A stretch of 64,000 bases of DNA from Ogataea parapolymorpha DL-1 (lineage: Eukaryota > Ascomycota > Pichiomycetes > Pichiales > Pichiaceae), in NCBI RefSeq assembly GCF_000187245.1, contig NC_027860.1, positions 124,001-188,000 of the forward strand, given 5' to 3'. Position 1 is the stretch's first letter. Each line of letters opens with the position of its first letter. The translations under genes and the position numbers were made by a program. Shown in pieces: positions 1 through 8,502 of this stretch. The notes below the pieces were generated by a model. It saw only the letters and a list, made by a program, of their open reading frames with translations. It was not told the origin of the DNA and did not search any database.

Positions 1-536
1 GAGAAATCGACTTCAAAGAATCGCTCAGAAGACGAGTTGCATTGCTAAAAGGAATACCTTCTGCAGATCTCTGGGGAAAGCTTAAACCGCAGCTCAAAAT
101 CACCAAGGGAGCCAGGGAGCTTTGTGCTACCTTGAAGAAAAACGGCTGCATAATGGCAGTCTGTTCCGGTGGCTTTTTGCCATTGGCTGAGTACATAAAA
201 GAGGAGCTTCATTTAGACTACGCCTTTGCTAATCAGCTCAAAACGGAGGTTGTGGATGGCAAAGAGGTCCTCAGTGGACAACCGGAAGGTGAGATTGTTG
301 ATGGCTACAAAAAAAGGGCAGTCTTGGAGATGCTTGCTGAAAAACATCAAATCGATTTGGCCTACACTGTCGCTATCGGTGACGGCGCCAACGACTTGCT
401 AATGATGGCCAGCGCAGGACTCGGTATAGCCTGGAACGCGAAGCCAAAAGTGCAACTAGAGGCGGACTGTCGACTTAACACAGACTCCTTGAGAGATGTG
501 CTGTACATTTTTGGATATAGAGACGAGGATATATAA
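1..536 (+). CDS. SER2: phosphoserine phosphatase, 5'-truncated by window edge
   Basis: Last step of serine synthesis from 3-phosphoglycerate: hydrolyses phosphoserine to serine in the cytosol. The open frame begins at base 3, so the first two bases are the end of a split codon, and it runs to the stop at 534-536. The visible part starts with the SerB-type stretch FKESLRRRVALLKG, so the N-terminus with the catalytic DxDxT motif lies to the left. HAD motif II is seen in CSGGF and motif III in GDGANDLLMM. The product is the C-terminal 177 residues or so of a family protein of about 300. The ABZ2 gene converges on it with only 9 bp between stops. Recognition rests on conserved HAD/SerB motifs. 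Confidence 0.93.
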   Translation, partial: EIDFKESLRRRVALLKGIPSADLWGKLKPQLKITKGARELCATLKKNGCIMAVCSGGFLPLAEYIKEELHLDYAFANQLKTEVVDGKEVLSGQPEGEIVDGYKKRAVLEMLAEKHQIDLAYTVAIGDGANDLLMMASAGLGIAWNAKPKVQLEADCRLNTDSLRDVLYIFGYRDEDI

Positions 537-545
537 TAGAGTAGA

Positions 546-1364
546 TTATAATTTTATCACGGCTTTGGCAACACCCATGATGCCATTAAATATCAGAACC
601 TGCTCGCCGTCTTTTATGCTGTTTTTCATGATCACCCCTTCGCTTATGAGACCCTTCTCCAGCAGGTATCTCCTTGTAACACCACAGAGACACCCTGATG
701 AAAGTGGAGGCGTAGTCCACCTGGTATTGATTTCGCCTGTTAAAGGATTTTTGTCGTTGCGGAGCACAGCTATATTGCAGATCGACGTCTCGGTGATCTG
801 GTCTGCATGGTTGAAAAGCACCACATCAGCATTTTCTGCACCAGGAGGGATTTTGCGCTTGCGGGCTTCCGTGTAATGACTGCGATAAGTGGATTTAAAA
901 GAGGTAAATGGAGAAATTATCGTAGGCTCAGAGTCCAAATACAATGTCCAGGTCGGAGGGCAATTGATATCCAGATTTAACGAGGAGGCTATTGGAACAG
1001 CCTGTATCTCAACCTGACCATCTTTGTTCAGAAGATACCGCATTTTGTGAGCCTGATACACATCTTTATCGTAGAGTGCTTGGGAGAGCTGTGCTGCCAG
1101 CAACGACGAGTTGAGCTTTTGGGCTGGAAGCTCAAAAAACTCTGCAGTCTCGTTTAGCCTGTCAACATGGTAGTCCAGGAACAAGAAGAACGACTGGTCA
1201 AGCGGAGAGCAAACGAGAGCTTCCGGTAAGCTCAAGCTTCCAGAGTAGAGCACAGGGTCGTACCTGATAGTGGAGAGCACTTCGAACTGCACTTTTTCAT
1301 AGTCAAACGGATCCTTCAAATGCTTCTGGATCACTTCGTTCGCAACAGTCTCTAGATCGCCCAT
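546..1364 (-). CDS. ABZ2: aminodeoxychorismate lyase (PLP-dependent class IV)
   Basis: Converts 4-amino-4-deoxychorismate to p-aminobenzoate and pyruvate, the PABA branch of folate synthesis. The 272-residue protein has the fold-type IV aminotransferase layout: a candidate PLP lysine at K157 in TSFKSTYRSHY and the ITETSICNIAV block with the conserved Glu around residue 192. The ATG at 1364-1362 is the only plausible start. It is divergent from the AIM3-like gene with 136 bp between start codons. FOL3, another folate gene, lies about 9 kb to the right. A branched-chain or D-amino-acid aminotransferase is the main alternative, but the length and motif spacing fit ABZ2 better. Confidence 0.85.
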   Translation of the reverse strand: MGDLETVANEVIQKHLKDPFDYEKVQFEVLSTIRYDPVLYSGSLSLPEALVCSPLDQSFFLFLDYHVDRLNETAEFFELPAQKLNSSLLAAQLSQALYDKDVYQAHKMRYLLNKDGQVEIQAVPIASSLNLDINCPPTWTLYLDSEPTIISPFTSFKSTYRSHYTEARKRKIPPGAENADVVLFNHADQITETSICNIAVLRNDKNPLTGEINTRWTTPPLSSGCLCGVTRRYLLEKGLISEGVIMKNSIKDGEQVLIFNGIMGVAKAVIKL

Positions 1365-1500
1365 CGTTTCTTCGTTGTTTGTGCACCAAGATTAATATAC
1401 TTCGAAACACGGCTGTGCAACGAATTTTTCAATTTCTTCACAGCCAAAAAGCTGGTTTACCGAAATTCCTGTACTGTTCGGGCCTTCTGTTGATTTGTCA

Positions 1501-3096
1501 ATGTCTTCTGAAAAACCGGCTCTCAAGCCAAAACCAAAGATTCCTCCTCCGGTGAAGGCCAAGAAGCCGCAGCTGTCAGCAACGGCTTTCCTGGACTCGA
1601 AGTCCGATGTAAACGCGTCACCGTTGAAAAGTAATCTAACAAAGACAGTGTCGCAAACCTCTGAAAAATCAGCGTCTGCGCAGCCTCCAAAACCTGCGCG
1701 CTCAACAAGCGAGTTGTATACTGCTACTGTGTCCAAGTTTCCACCGCCGCCTGTCCATGTTCACCGCAATAAGTCGGAAGCCTCGGTTACAATTGATAGA
1801 TCATCGCCGGCCGCTTCGACCCCTGAGCAAAAAACCGCGTCTCCCGTTTCTTCCCCAAGCCCTGTCTCCTCTGACGACGAGGACGCTCCACCGCTTCCAT
1901 TGCGTCCTTCGCGTACGGAATCCGTGTCGTCGGTGGAAGAGGAGGATGCTCCTCCACTTCCTAGACGGCCTACACCTTCAACCAACTCTGCTGTGGTGGA
2001 CGAACTCAAGTCCAAACTTCCACCTCCAGGGCCTCAACTGCTCCAGAAACAATCATCTCCGAAGGTTTCAGAGAAACCAAAACCCCCAAGGCCTGCCAAA
2101 CCGTCTATCAATCTTAAGCCAACCACAGACTCGTTCTCTAGAAACCTGTCGTCCAATTTGGAGAATCTGAAACTTTCCAATTCCAAATCGTCGCTCACTC
2201 CTCCAACTCCACCTAAATCCCGTTCCTCTGCCCTTTCATCGGGGACATCGACTCCACCGTCCCCTCCAAAACCTCGCACAAAGCCATCTGCTCCTCCACC
2301 ACGCTCTGTGCCAAGACTGAATTGGAAGGCACCTGATCTCAACTTGGAATTGTCAACAGGGTGGTTTGCCAAAGAAGACTTCGAAAACCATTTACCTTCT
2401 GACCTGAAAGGTTTGGACTACGCTACATCGTTTGGCTACAATTCGAAAGAATTTTTCAGAGTCGTCGTATTCCGCAACAGAGACTTGTCCACCATTAAAC
2501 TCAGGTTCACATGGCCAAAATCAGGAGACCCCGGTGCCTCAGTCGAACACGAAATAAAGTTTGTGCCTCCGCCACAGGCTACAAAAGCACAGCTCGAAGA
2601 AGGAGCTTCGTTGTACGGCGATCACGTGGCCGGATGGACAGAAGCTCACAAAGGCAAGAAAGTGGGAGACGGAGAGTGCTGGACTCTTGCACATGATGCC
2701 TTGCAACGGGGCTGTGGCAAACACGCGTTCGTCTCTTTGGGCCTCGTTCATGGTGCTCTTCTGTCCACCATCACGGGGAAAAACGGCGGACCTGAGATTC
2801 GCAAAGAAACAGTCACCGATACGATCAAAAGAGGTGACATTTTGCAGTTTAGTACCTGCTGTTTCCGGTACCCAAACAAGGCACTGTTTTACGGTTCACC
2901 AGACCATACCTCGATTGTCAGTCACGTGACGGGCTCTACGGAGCTACCTAGGTTGCAGGTGCTGCACCAGAACGTGAATGGCGAGAAAATAGTGATTGAG
3001 GAGTCTATCGATCTGGAAGCGCTTGTCGAAGGCACTATCAAAGTCTATAGACCGATCAGTGCCAGCTGGATTTCTGAGCTATCTCCCATGTGGTAA
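1501..3096 (+). CDS. AIM3: AIM3/BBC1-like cortical actin patch protein
   Basis: Protein of 531 residues. The first 280 or so are Pro/Ser-rich with many PPxP and PPLPxRP stretches, typical SH3 ligands. The C-terminal 220 residues form the conserved AIM3/BBC1 domain, described as having a cysteine-proteinase fold. A Cys in GECWTLAHDAL and a His in PDHTSIV sit in the order expected of a catalytic Cys-His pair. Known relatives restrain actin assembly at endocytic patches through SH3 partners. The ATG at 1501 is used; the frame is open two codons further up but only with TTG. No N-terminal SH3 domain is present, so it is closer to AIM3 than to BBC1. Whether the Cys-His pair is active is unknown. 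Confidence 0.72.
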   Translation: MSSEKPALKPKPKIPPPVKAKKPQLSATAFLDSKSDVNASPLKSNLTKTVSQTSEKSASAQPPKPARSTSELYTATVSKFPPPPVHVHRNKSEASVTIDRSSPAASTPEQKTASPVSSPSPVSSDDEDAPPLPLRPSRTESVSSVEEEDAPPLPRRPTPSTNSAVVDELKSKLPPPGPQLLQKQSSPKVSEKPKPPRPAKPSINLKPTTDSFSRNLSSNLENLKLSNSKSSLTPPTPPKSRSSALSSGTSTPPSPPKPRTKPSAPPPRSVPRLNWKAPDLNLELSTGWFAKEDFENHLPSDLKGLDYATSFGYNSKEFFRVVVFRNRDLSTIKLRFTWPKSGDPGASVEHEIKFVPPPQATKAQLEEGASLYGDHVAGWTEAHKGKKVGDGECWTLAHDALQRGCGKHAFVSLGLVHGALLSTITGKNGGPEIRKETVTDTIKRGDILQFSTCCFRYPNKALFYGSPDHTSIVSHVTGSTELPRLQVLHQNVNGEKIVIEESIDLEALVEGTIKVYRPISASWISELSPMW

Positions 3097-3161
3097 TGCG
3101 GCTCGGTGGCTAAATATTTACCATTTAGTATAAACCAAAATATAAACAATTATTTAATTTA

Positions 3162-4805
3162 ATGTCTTACAAGCTTTCTCAACTCGCGCCCCTGCCTGAG
3201 CTGAAACACGTGCACATTGGAAAGACGATTGGACACGGAGGGTTTGGTGTTGTCAAGTCTGCTGTATTTGAGAAAAATGGGGTATCTAAAGTTATAGCCG
3301 TGAAGTTTGTTCACCTCGATATGGCTCGCCAACAGAATATCACCACAGATATGCTTGCGCGGGAGGCATTTATTCAGAGGGAATGCAGGCATCCGAACGT
3401 GATCCAGCTGATAGATTTTGGTGCAGATATCAATTGGGTCTGGTTTGCCATGGAATTAGGAAGCAACGGTGAGTTGTTTGACAAGATCGAGCCTGATCTG
3501 GGAGTTGACGAGGATGTCGCTCAATTTTATTTCAAGCAGCTCATAAACGCAGTCTCTTTTATTCATTCCAAAGGTGTTGCACACCGGGATATTAAGCCAG
3601 AAAACCTGGTTATCGATAAGAACGGAAATTTGAAGCTGACGGACTTTGGGCTTGCTAGTGTATTTAAAAAGAAAAATGGTTCCAAAAGAATGTGCACCAC
3701 AGCATGCGGCTCACCTCCTTACCTTGCTCCAGAGGTGGTCTCTCAAAAATATGACCCTGAGCCCTCGGACGTGTGGTCCTGCTGCATAGTTCTGTTTGTG
3801 CTCCTCACAGGGCAGATAGCATGGGAGATGCCACACGAGGAAGACACAGACTTCCGTTATTACATGGAGAGGAAGGGAGAAGTTTTAATCTCTCCATGGA
3901 ACAAGATCCCTCTAGGTGCACTTTCCCTGCTACGGAAAGTGCTGGTCTTGGAGCCATTGGATAGACTACGCATCGAAGAGATTAAGCAACATCCTTGGGT
4001 GGCCAAGAAAAACAAGTTTGCGGACCAAAATGATATGTGCAAAGATCCAATGCGTCTCACCACCAGCTTGTTGGTGAACCTTTACATCAACCTTTCGGAC
4101 GCAGAATTTAACAAGATTAGCCAGATGTCCACCCAGATCAGCAAACCGGCAGCAGGAACGCAACCGCCAAAATACGTGATGGACGATACCCAGCCGGCAG
4201 AGATCTACAAGGAAAACTTCCGTCCGATTGGGGGTTTCTCTGCTTCGCAGGAGGTCTACACTGAGCATTCGAAACGTCGCAAGCTGAAGGAAGACCTCGA
4301 TGATGACGCTCTTATATTTGCCACAATCTCCAAAGATCCAGCATCTTTGCAATTCCTAAATTCCGGTTCTTTGGTCAACAGAGAGCAGCTGATCAACGCC
4401 AAGATGAGCAATCTGCGAATAGAGCAGCAAAGATGTCCAGCTCTTTTCGCGGAGAGTCTCACAAGATTTTTCAGTACAGTAGCCCTGGACCAGCTGCTGA
4501 TCACAATCTTGGAAGCATTGAGCAAGCTTGGGCTTTGCGGTTACTTGGGTGAAAATGACAGCGAGCTCTATGTGGAGAATCTACGCAGGAACGACCTTCT
4601 CAGTGGAGTGATCACTATCCCTATCAATGGCAGAGACTCCAGCAAAGCACCCATAGTAGGAAACATCAAGGTTAGCCGAATGGCCGACAATCTGGACGTG
4701 CGGAAGGTTGATTTTCTGAAAATCAAGGCAGACCCGCTGGAATGGAGAAGAGTTTTCAAACGAGTCACAATTCTTTGCCGTGATGTTGTGTATGTTGAAA
4801 AATAG
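3162..4805 (+). CDS. CHK1: checkpoint kinase Chk1
   Basis: Serine/threonine kinase of the DNA damage checkpoint, acting downstream of Mec1/ATR and the Rad9 adaptor, which is also encoded in this window. The 547-residue protein has a kinase domain at about 18-285: glycine loop G24-x-G26-x-x-G29, ATP lysine K48, H141-R-D143 catalytic loop, D161-F-G and the CGSPPYLAPE activation segment. The C-terminal half carries the divergent regulatory region usual for Chk1. The start is ATG 3162, 65 bp after the AIM3-like stop. MRE11 follows on the same strand only 24 bp after the stop. SNF1-type kinases are an alternative, but the short pre-kinase segment and activation loop favour Chk1. Confidence 0.9.
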   Translation: MSYKLSQLAPLPELKHVHIGKTIGHGGFGVVKSAVFEKNGVSKVIAVKFVHLDMARQQNITTDMLAREAFIQRECRHPNVIQLIDFGADINWVWFAMELGSNGELFDKIEPDLGVDEDVAQFYFKQLINAVSFIHSKGVAHRDIKPENLVIDKNGNLKLTDFGLASVFKKKNGSKRMCTTACGSPPYLAPEVVSQKYDPEPSDVWSCCIVLFVLLTGQIAWEMPHEEDTDFRYYMERKGEVLISPWNKIPLGALSLLRKVLVLEPLDRLRIEEIKQHPWVAKKNKFADQNDMCKDPMRLTTSLLVNLYINLSDAEFNKISQMSTQISKPAAGTQPPKYVMDDTQPAEIYKENFRPIGGFSASQEVYTEHSKRRKLKEDLDDDALIFATISKDPASLQFLNSGSLVNREQLINAKMSNLRIEQQRCPALFAESLTRFFSTVALDQLLITILEALSKLGLCGYLGENDSELYVENLRRNDLLSGVITIPINGRDSSKAPIVGNIKVSRMADNLDVRKVDFLKIKADPLEWRRVFKRVTILCRDVVYVEK

Positions 4806-4829
4806 GGAAATATTTATTTTAATAATTTA

Positions 4830-6692
4830 ATGCATGTGCCGGACATAGAATCAGGGCCAGATACTTTTGAAATTCTTCTCACCACAGACAACCATGTTGG
4901 ATATCTTGAGACGGACCCAATTAGAGGAAATGACTCGTGGAGAACATTTTCTGAGATCATGAGCATTGCGAAATCCCGGGACGTCGATATGGTTATCCAG
5001 GCAGGCGATTTGTTTCACGTCAACAAGCCTAGCAAGAAATCGTACTACCATGTGATCCGGACTCTTCGTGAATTCTGCTGGATTGACAGGCCTCGTGAAT
5101 ATAAGCTCGTATCTGATCCATCGGTCGTGATGTCCACGCGACATTTTAATTACCCATGTGAGTATGATCCCAACGTGAATGTTGGAATGCCGGTTTATGC
5201 TATTTCTGGTAATCACGACGATGCAACAGGAGATGATCTTCTCTCACCGCTGGATCTCCTTTCTGTTGGTGGATTACTAAATCATTTTGGACGGATCACG
5301 AATAACGACGAGATCAAAGTTAGCCCGTTGCTCTTCCAAAAAGGCAGTACTAATTTTGCATTATACGGTCTTCAGAGCATCCGTGAAGAGCGTCTAAAAC
5401 GGACTTTGGCCTCGGGCAAGGTCGAGTTCTTGCAGCCGGAAGATAGCGAAAATTGGTTCAGTTTAATGTGCGTCCACCAGAACCATGTGCCCAGACCGGG
5501 AACGCGCGTTCTCGAAGAAGCACATCTTCCTCATTTTTTAGATTTCGTGTTTTGGGGCCACGAGCACGAGTGTATTCCTAGACCATTGCATAATGTTGCT
5601 ATGGGCTTCGACGTTCTTCAGGGCGGCTCGTCGGTTGCAACTTCGTTGAGCGAGGGTGAAGTTCCTGACAAACACGTCTATTTGCTCAAAATCAAGGGCA
5701 AGGACTATAGTCTCGAGCCCATAAGACTCAAGTCTGTGCGGCCGTTTGCGATGAAAGACATTACCTTGAGCGAGACAGGGATCTCTGCAACGTCCGGAAA
5801 TAAAGATGAGGTGATTAATTTGCTTATAGACGAGGTGGAGGGGCTTATCGAAGCCGCAACCAGCAAATGGAAAGAAGTCAATCATGACTTGCTAGAAACT
5901 CTTGTTGACATTGAAATACCTCTTCCTCTGGTTAGGCTACGGGTCGAGTACAGTGGGGGCTATGAGGTGGAAAATCCTCGTAGGTTTTCCAACAGGTTTG
6001 TCGGCAAGGTTGCAAATATCAACGACATTGTCATTTTTTACAGGAAGAAGACAGTTGGTAACAAACAGGCAAACCGATTGGTACAGAAACAACAAAGCGA
6101 GGATCATGAGCTAGAAATACGCGAAGGCACTCTCAACATTGGTGATTTTGTTCAGCGACAACTGAGCGAAGACGATCTTTTGCTGCTGAAAAAAACGGAC
6201 ATGTCCAACGTGATTGAAGAGGCCATGAGGAAAGACGATAAACACTTGATTAAGAAGTTTGTGGATGACGAGCTAGGCAATGATCTGGAGCTTCTGATGA
6301 AGCTCCGAGTCGACGAGACGGACAATGTTGAAGGCAAGTCTTTGAACGAACTGAAGAAAGGTTTCCGGAACATAGTGAAGGAGCTCCGTGCCAAGGCGAA
6401 ATATAGCGAGAGATCTAAAGAACACGAGGCTTCTCCTCGTGTTAGCTCTGATCTGTTTGTGGAGTCGGATGAGGAGCCATCGACACGTGGCAGACGTAAA
6501 AAGAAGCAAGATCCTGTGCCCGATCTCTCACAATTCATGCATCCTAGTGAGCCAATGGTGATTGATTCAGATATATCTGATGATGGCCTGATTGAAATCG
6601 AGGAGCCCAAGAAGACCACCCGCAAAAAGACAACAAAGCCGCGTAAAACCGCATCCAAACCGACCAGTCTGTTCGGTGCAGTAGGTCGCTAG
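4830..6692 (+). CDS. MRE11: Mre11 nuclease, double-strand break repair
   Basis: Nuclease subunit of the Mre11-Rad50-Xrs2 complex that senses and resects DNA double-strand breaks and supports ATM/Tel1 signalling. The 620-residue protein has all phosphoesterase motifs: D20-x-H22 in TTDNHVGY, G-D60 in QAGDLFH, G-N128-H129-D130 and G-H244-E-H246-E. After the capping region comes a charged C-terminal tail with Lys/Arg-rich DNA-binding segments (residues 540-620). The start at 4830 is fixed by the immediate DNHVGY alignment. Only 24 bp separate it from the CHK1 stop, so its promoter must lie inside the end of CHK1 or the two share a transcript. Confidence 0.96.
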   Translation: MHVPDIESGPDTFEILLTTDNHVGYLETDPIRGNDSWRTFSEIMSIAKSRDVDMVIQAGDLFHVNKPSKKSYYHVIRTLREFCWIDRPREYKLVSDPSVVMSTRHFNYPCEYDPNVNVGMPVYAISGNHDDATGDDLLSPLDLLSVGGLLNHFGRITNNDEIKVSPLLFQKGSTNFALYGLQSIREERLKRTLASGKVEFLQPEDSENWFSLMCVHQNHVPRPGTRVLEEAHLPHFLDFVFWGHEHECIPRPLHNVAMGFDVLQGGSSVATSLSEGEVPDKHVYLLKIKGKDYSLEPIRLKSVRPFAMKDITLSETGISATSGNKDEVINLLIDEVEGLIEAATSKWKEVNHDLLETLVDIEIPLPLVRLRVEYSGGYEVENPRRFSNRFVGKVANINDIVIFYRKKTVGNKQANRLVQKQQSEDHELEIREGTLNIGDFVQRQLSEDDLLLLKKTDMSNVIEEAMRKDDKHLIKKFVDDELGNDLELLMKLRVDETDNVEGKSLNELKKGFRNIVKELRAKAKYSERSKEHEASPRVSSDLFVESDEEPSTRGRRKKKQDPVPDLSQFMHPSEPMVIDSDISDDGLIEIEEPKKTTRKKTTKPRKTASKPTSLFGAVGR

Positions 6693-6796
6693 GAAAATAA
6701 GATTTCGGTGTACGGATGTGGAGTTGCATTTATTTATTTTAGCGCATCCTGAATGTAATAGAAAAATAACGACACGGTCGATATACTTGACTTGAA

Positions 6797-8431
6797 ATGG
6801 GGTTTTTAAAAGGAATCCAGGGTTTCTTTCACTCTATCACCACAAATGACCATTACGCTTCCTATGACGCGTCGGAACCGAGCAATCTCGGAGCAGCTCC
6901 GGGACACGAGTCGTCGCAATCCATTTCGATGCTGGACAACACTTCGTCGACATCTCTAGCCCAGAATAGCAGATCAGCCAGAAACTCGACCACCAGCAGG
7001 CCAGTTCAGTACCGTCCCGGAATGCGTTCACAGCTAAACGGAAACGATATCCAGATGCAAGACTACATTGAAGGCCAACCGCCTTTACCCTCGGTTGCTT
7101 CTGTATGGGATAGGTTGGACAAGTGGATGGAGAGGGAATTCCCGGAATTGGGAGATGACATGGAGAACGGAGCGACTGTTAACGATTTAAACGCTTTTGA
7201 AAAAGACCTGAACATTTCTCTACCGTTTGACGTGAGAGAGTCGTATCAAATTCACGACGGCCAGCTCACCCTAGGGAAAAAGCGTGGCCTTATTTATGGA
7301 TATCCTTTGCTTGACCTGGAAAGCATTGCTGCAGAGGTCAACATTTGGAGGAAAGTCGGCGATAGATTACAAAGAACTACAGAGCATTTTACCAGTGAGC
7401 AAATCTTGCTCGAATCTCAAAACAAGTCGGAGGGCAGCAGCCATTTCCAACAGCAGAAGGCCAAGCATTTTCATTTCCTAGACTCTCAGAAGTCGGTTCC
7501 AAAGGGAGCCGTGCAAGAGGTGTACTACCACAATCAATGGATTCCGTTAGTGAAAGACAATGAGGGGAACAATATTGCCCTGGATCTTGCTCCGGGACCA
7601 AGAGGCAGATGGGGACAGATCATTCTTTTTGGCCGCGACTTCGACACCAAATTCGTTGTCGCCTCGTGCTTTACCGAGTTTTTGCTCAATCTCGCCGACG
7701 ATCTGGAGGATGGAAAGTTCTATATTGACGAGATGGACGAAGATCTGGTGTACACCGAAAACGGAAAGACGTACTCGTACTTTGACGTGCTGAAATTTCG
7801 CTCATTGGCTTTGGCAAAGAGCATGGTGGGATCGCGACTACCTGTTGGAAAGAGCGGATCCAGTGTTTCGTTGGTGGCTTCACCACGGATTTCCCAGACC
7901 AATTTGTCGAAACAATATGCTCCACCTCTTAATGACAGCTTTGTCGTTGAGGACGAGGACCCGGTGATTCCAGCAGAAGACGTTATCAAGCCCCAGACAC
8001 AGCCTGATCTCCTGGCCGACGACTTGAAAGAGGTCGACTTGGCCCAGCAGGGCGAGAAGACCGAAACAGTGAAAGAGACGGAAATTAAGCCTGAACTAAC
8101 AGAGGAACCAAACCAGACGGAGACTCGGCCCGAAGTCTCTGAACCAGCAACTGTGACAGAGGCTGCTTCCGAGTCAGTCGACCCTGTTGTTGCTCAGCCG
8201 GAAGCTGGCAATGTCGAAACCGAGCCTGCTGCTCCAGAAAAGCAGACTGAGGAAAACAAGGCCTCTGAAAACGGTTTCACCGAAGCAGATGCCGAGGATT
8301 CCAAGTCAGAGACAGAGGACACCGAGAAGGACGCTACGGAGGACACTACTGATGCCCCTGTTGCAGCTGCTGGGCCCTCGGCTACCAAGTCAAAGTCTCG
8401 TAAGAAGAAGGGTAAGAAAGGTAAGAAATAA
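6797..8431 (+). CDS. SMI1: Smi1/Knr4 cell wall assembly regulator
   Basis: Fungal Knr4/Smi1 protein that coordinates cell wall synthesis with the Slt2 MAP kinase pathway. The 544-residue product has a disordered Ser-rich N-terminus, a globular SUKH/Knr4 core at about residues 95-330 (with SLPFDVRESYQIHDGQ and GRWGQIILFGRDFDTKFVVA), and a long acidic Glu/Thr-rich tail ending in a basic Lys-rich cluster (KSRKKKGKKGKK). The usual family length is about 505, so the tail is slightly longer. The start at 6797 opens with MGFLKGIQGFFHSITTNDHY, a conserved N-terminus. It sits 104 bp after MRE11 and 71 bp before STE7, all on the plus strand. Confidence 0.93.
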   Translation: MGFLKGIQGFFHSITTNDHYASYDASEPSNLGAAPGHESSQSISMLDNTSSTSLAQNSRSARNSTTSRPVQYRPGMRSQLNGNDIQMQDYIEGQPPLPSVASVWDRLDKWMEREFPELGDDMENGATVNDLNAFEKDLNISLPFDVRESYQIHDGQLTLGKKRGLIYGYPLLDLESIAAEVNIWRKVGDRLQRTTEHFTSEQILLESQNKSEGSSHFQQQKAKHFHFLDSQKSVPKGAVQEVYYHNQWIPLVKDNEGNNIALDLAPGPRGRWGQIILFGRDFDTKFVVASCFTEFLLNLADDLEDGKFYIDEMDEDLVYTENGKTYSYFDVLKFRSLALAKSMVGSRLPVGKSGSSVSLVASPRISQTNLSKQYAPPLNDSFVVEDEDPVIPAEDVIKPQTQPDLLADDLKEVDLAQQGEKTETVKETEIKPELTEEPNQTETRPEVSEPATVTEAASESVDPVVAQPEAGNVETEPAAPEKQTEENKASENGFTEADAEDSKSETEDTEKDATEDTTDAPVAAAGPSATKSKSRKKKGKKGKK

Positions 8432-8502
8432 TAATATATCCATTACATAATATTGAGATTCGCGTGGAGTTTAATAAAATTTCAAGCTGATAAGCTGTGT
8501 AC

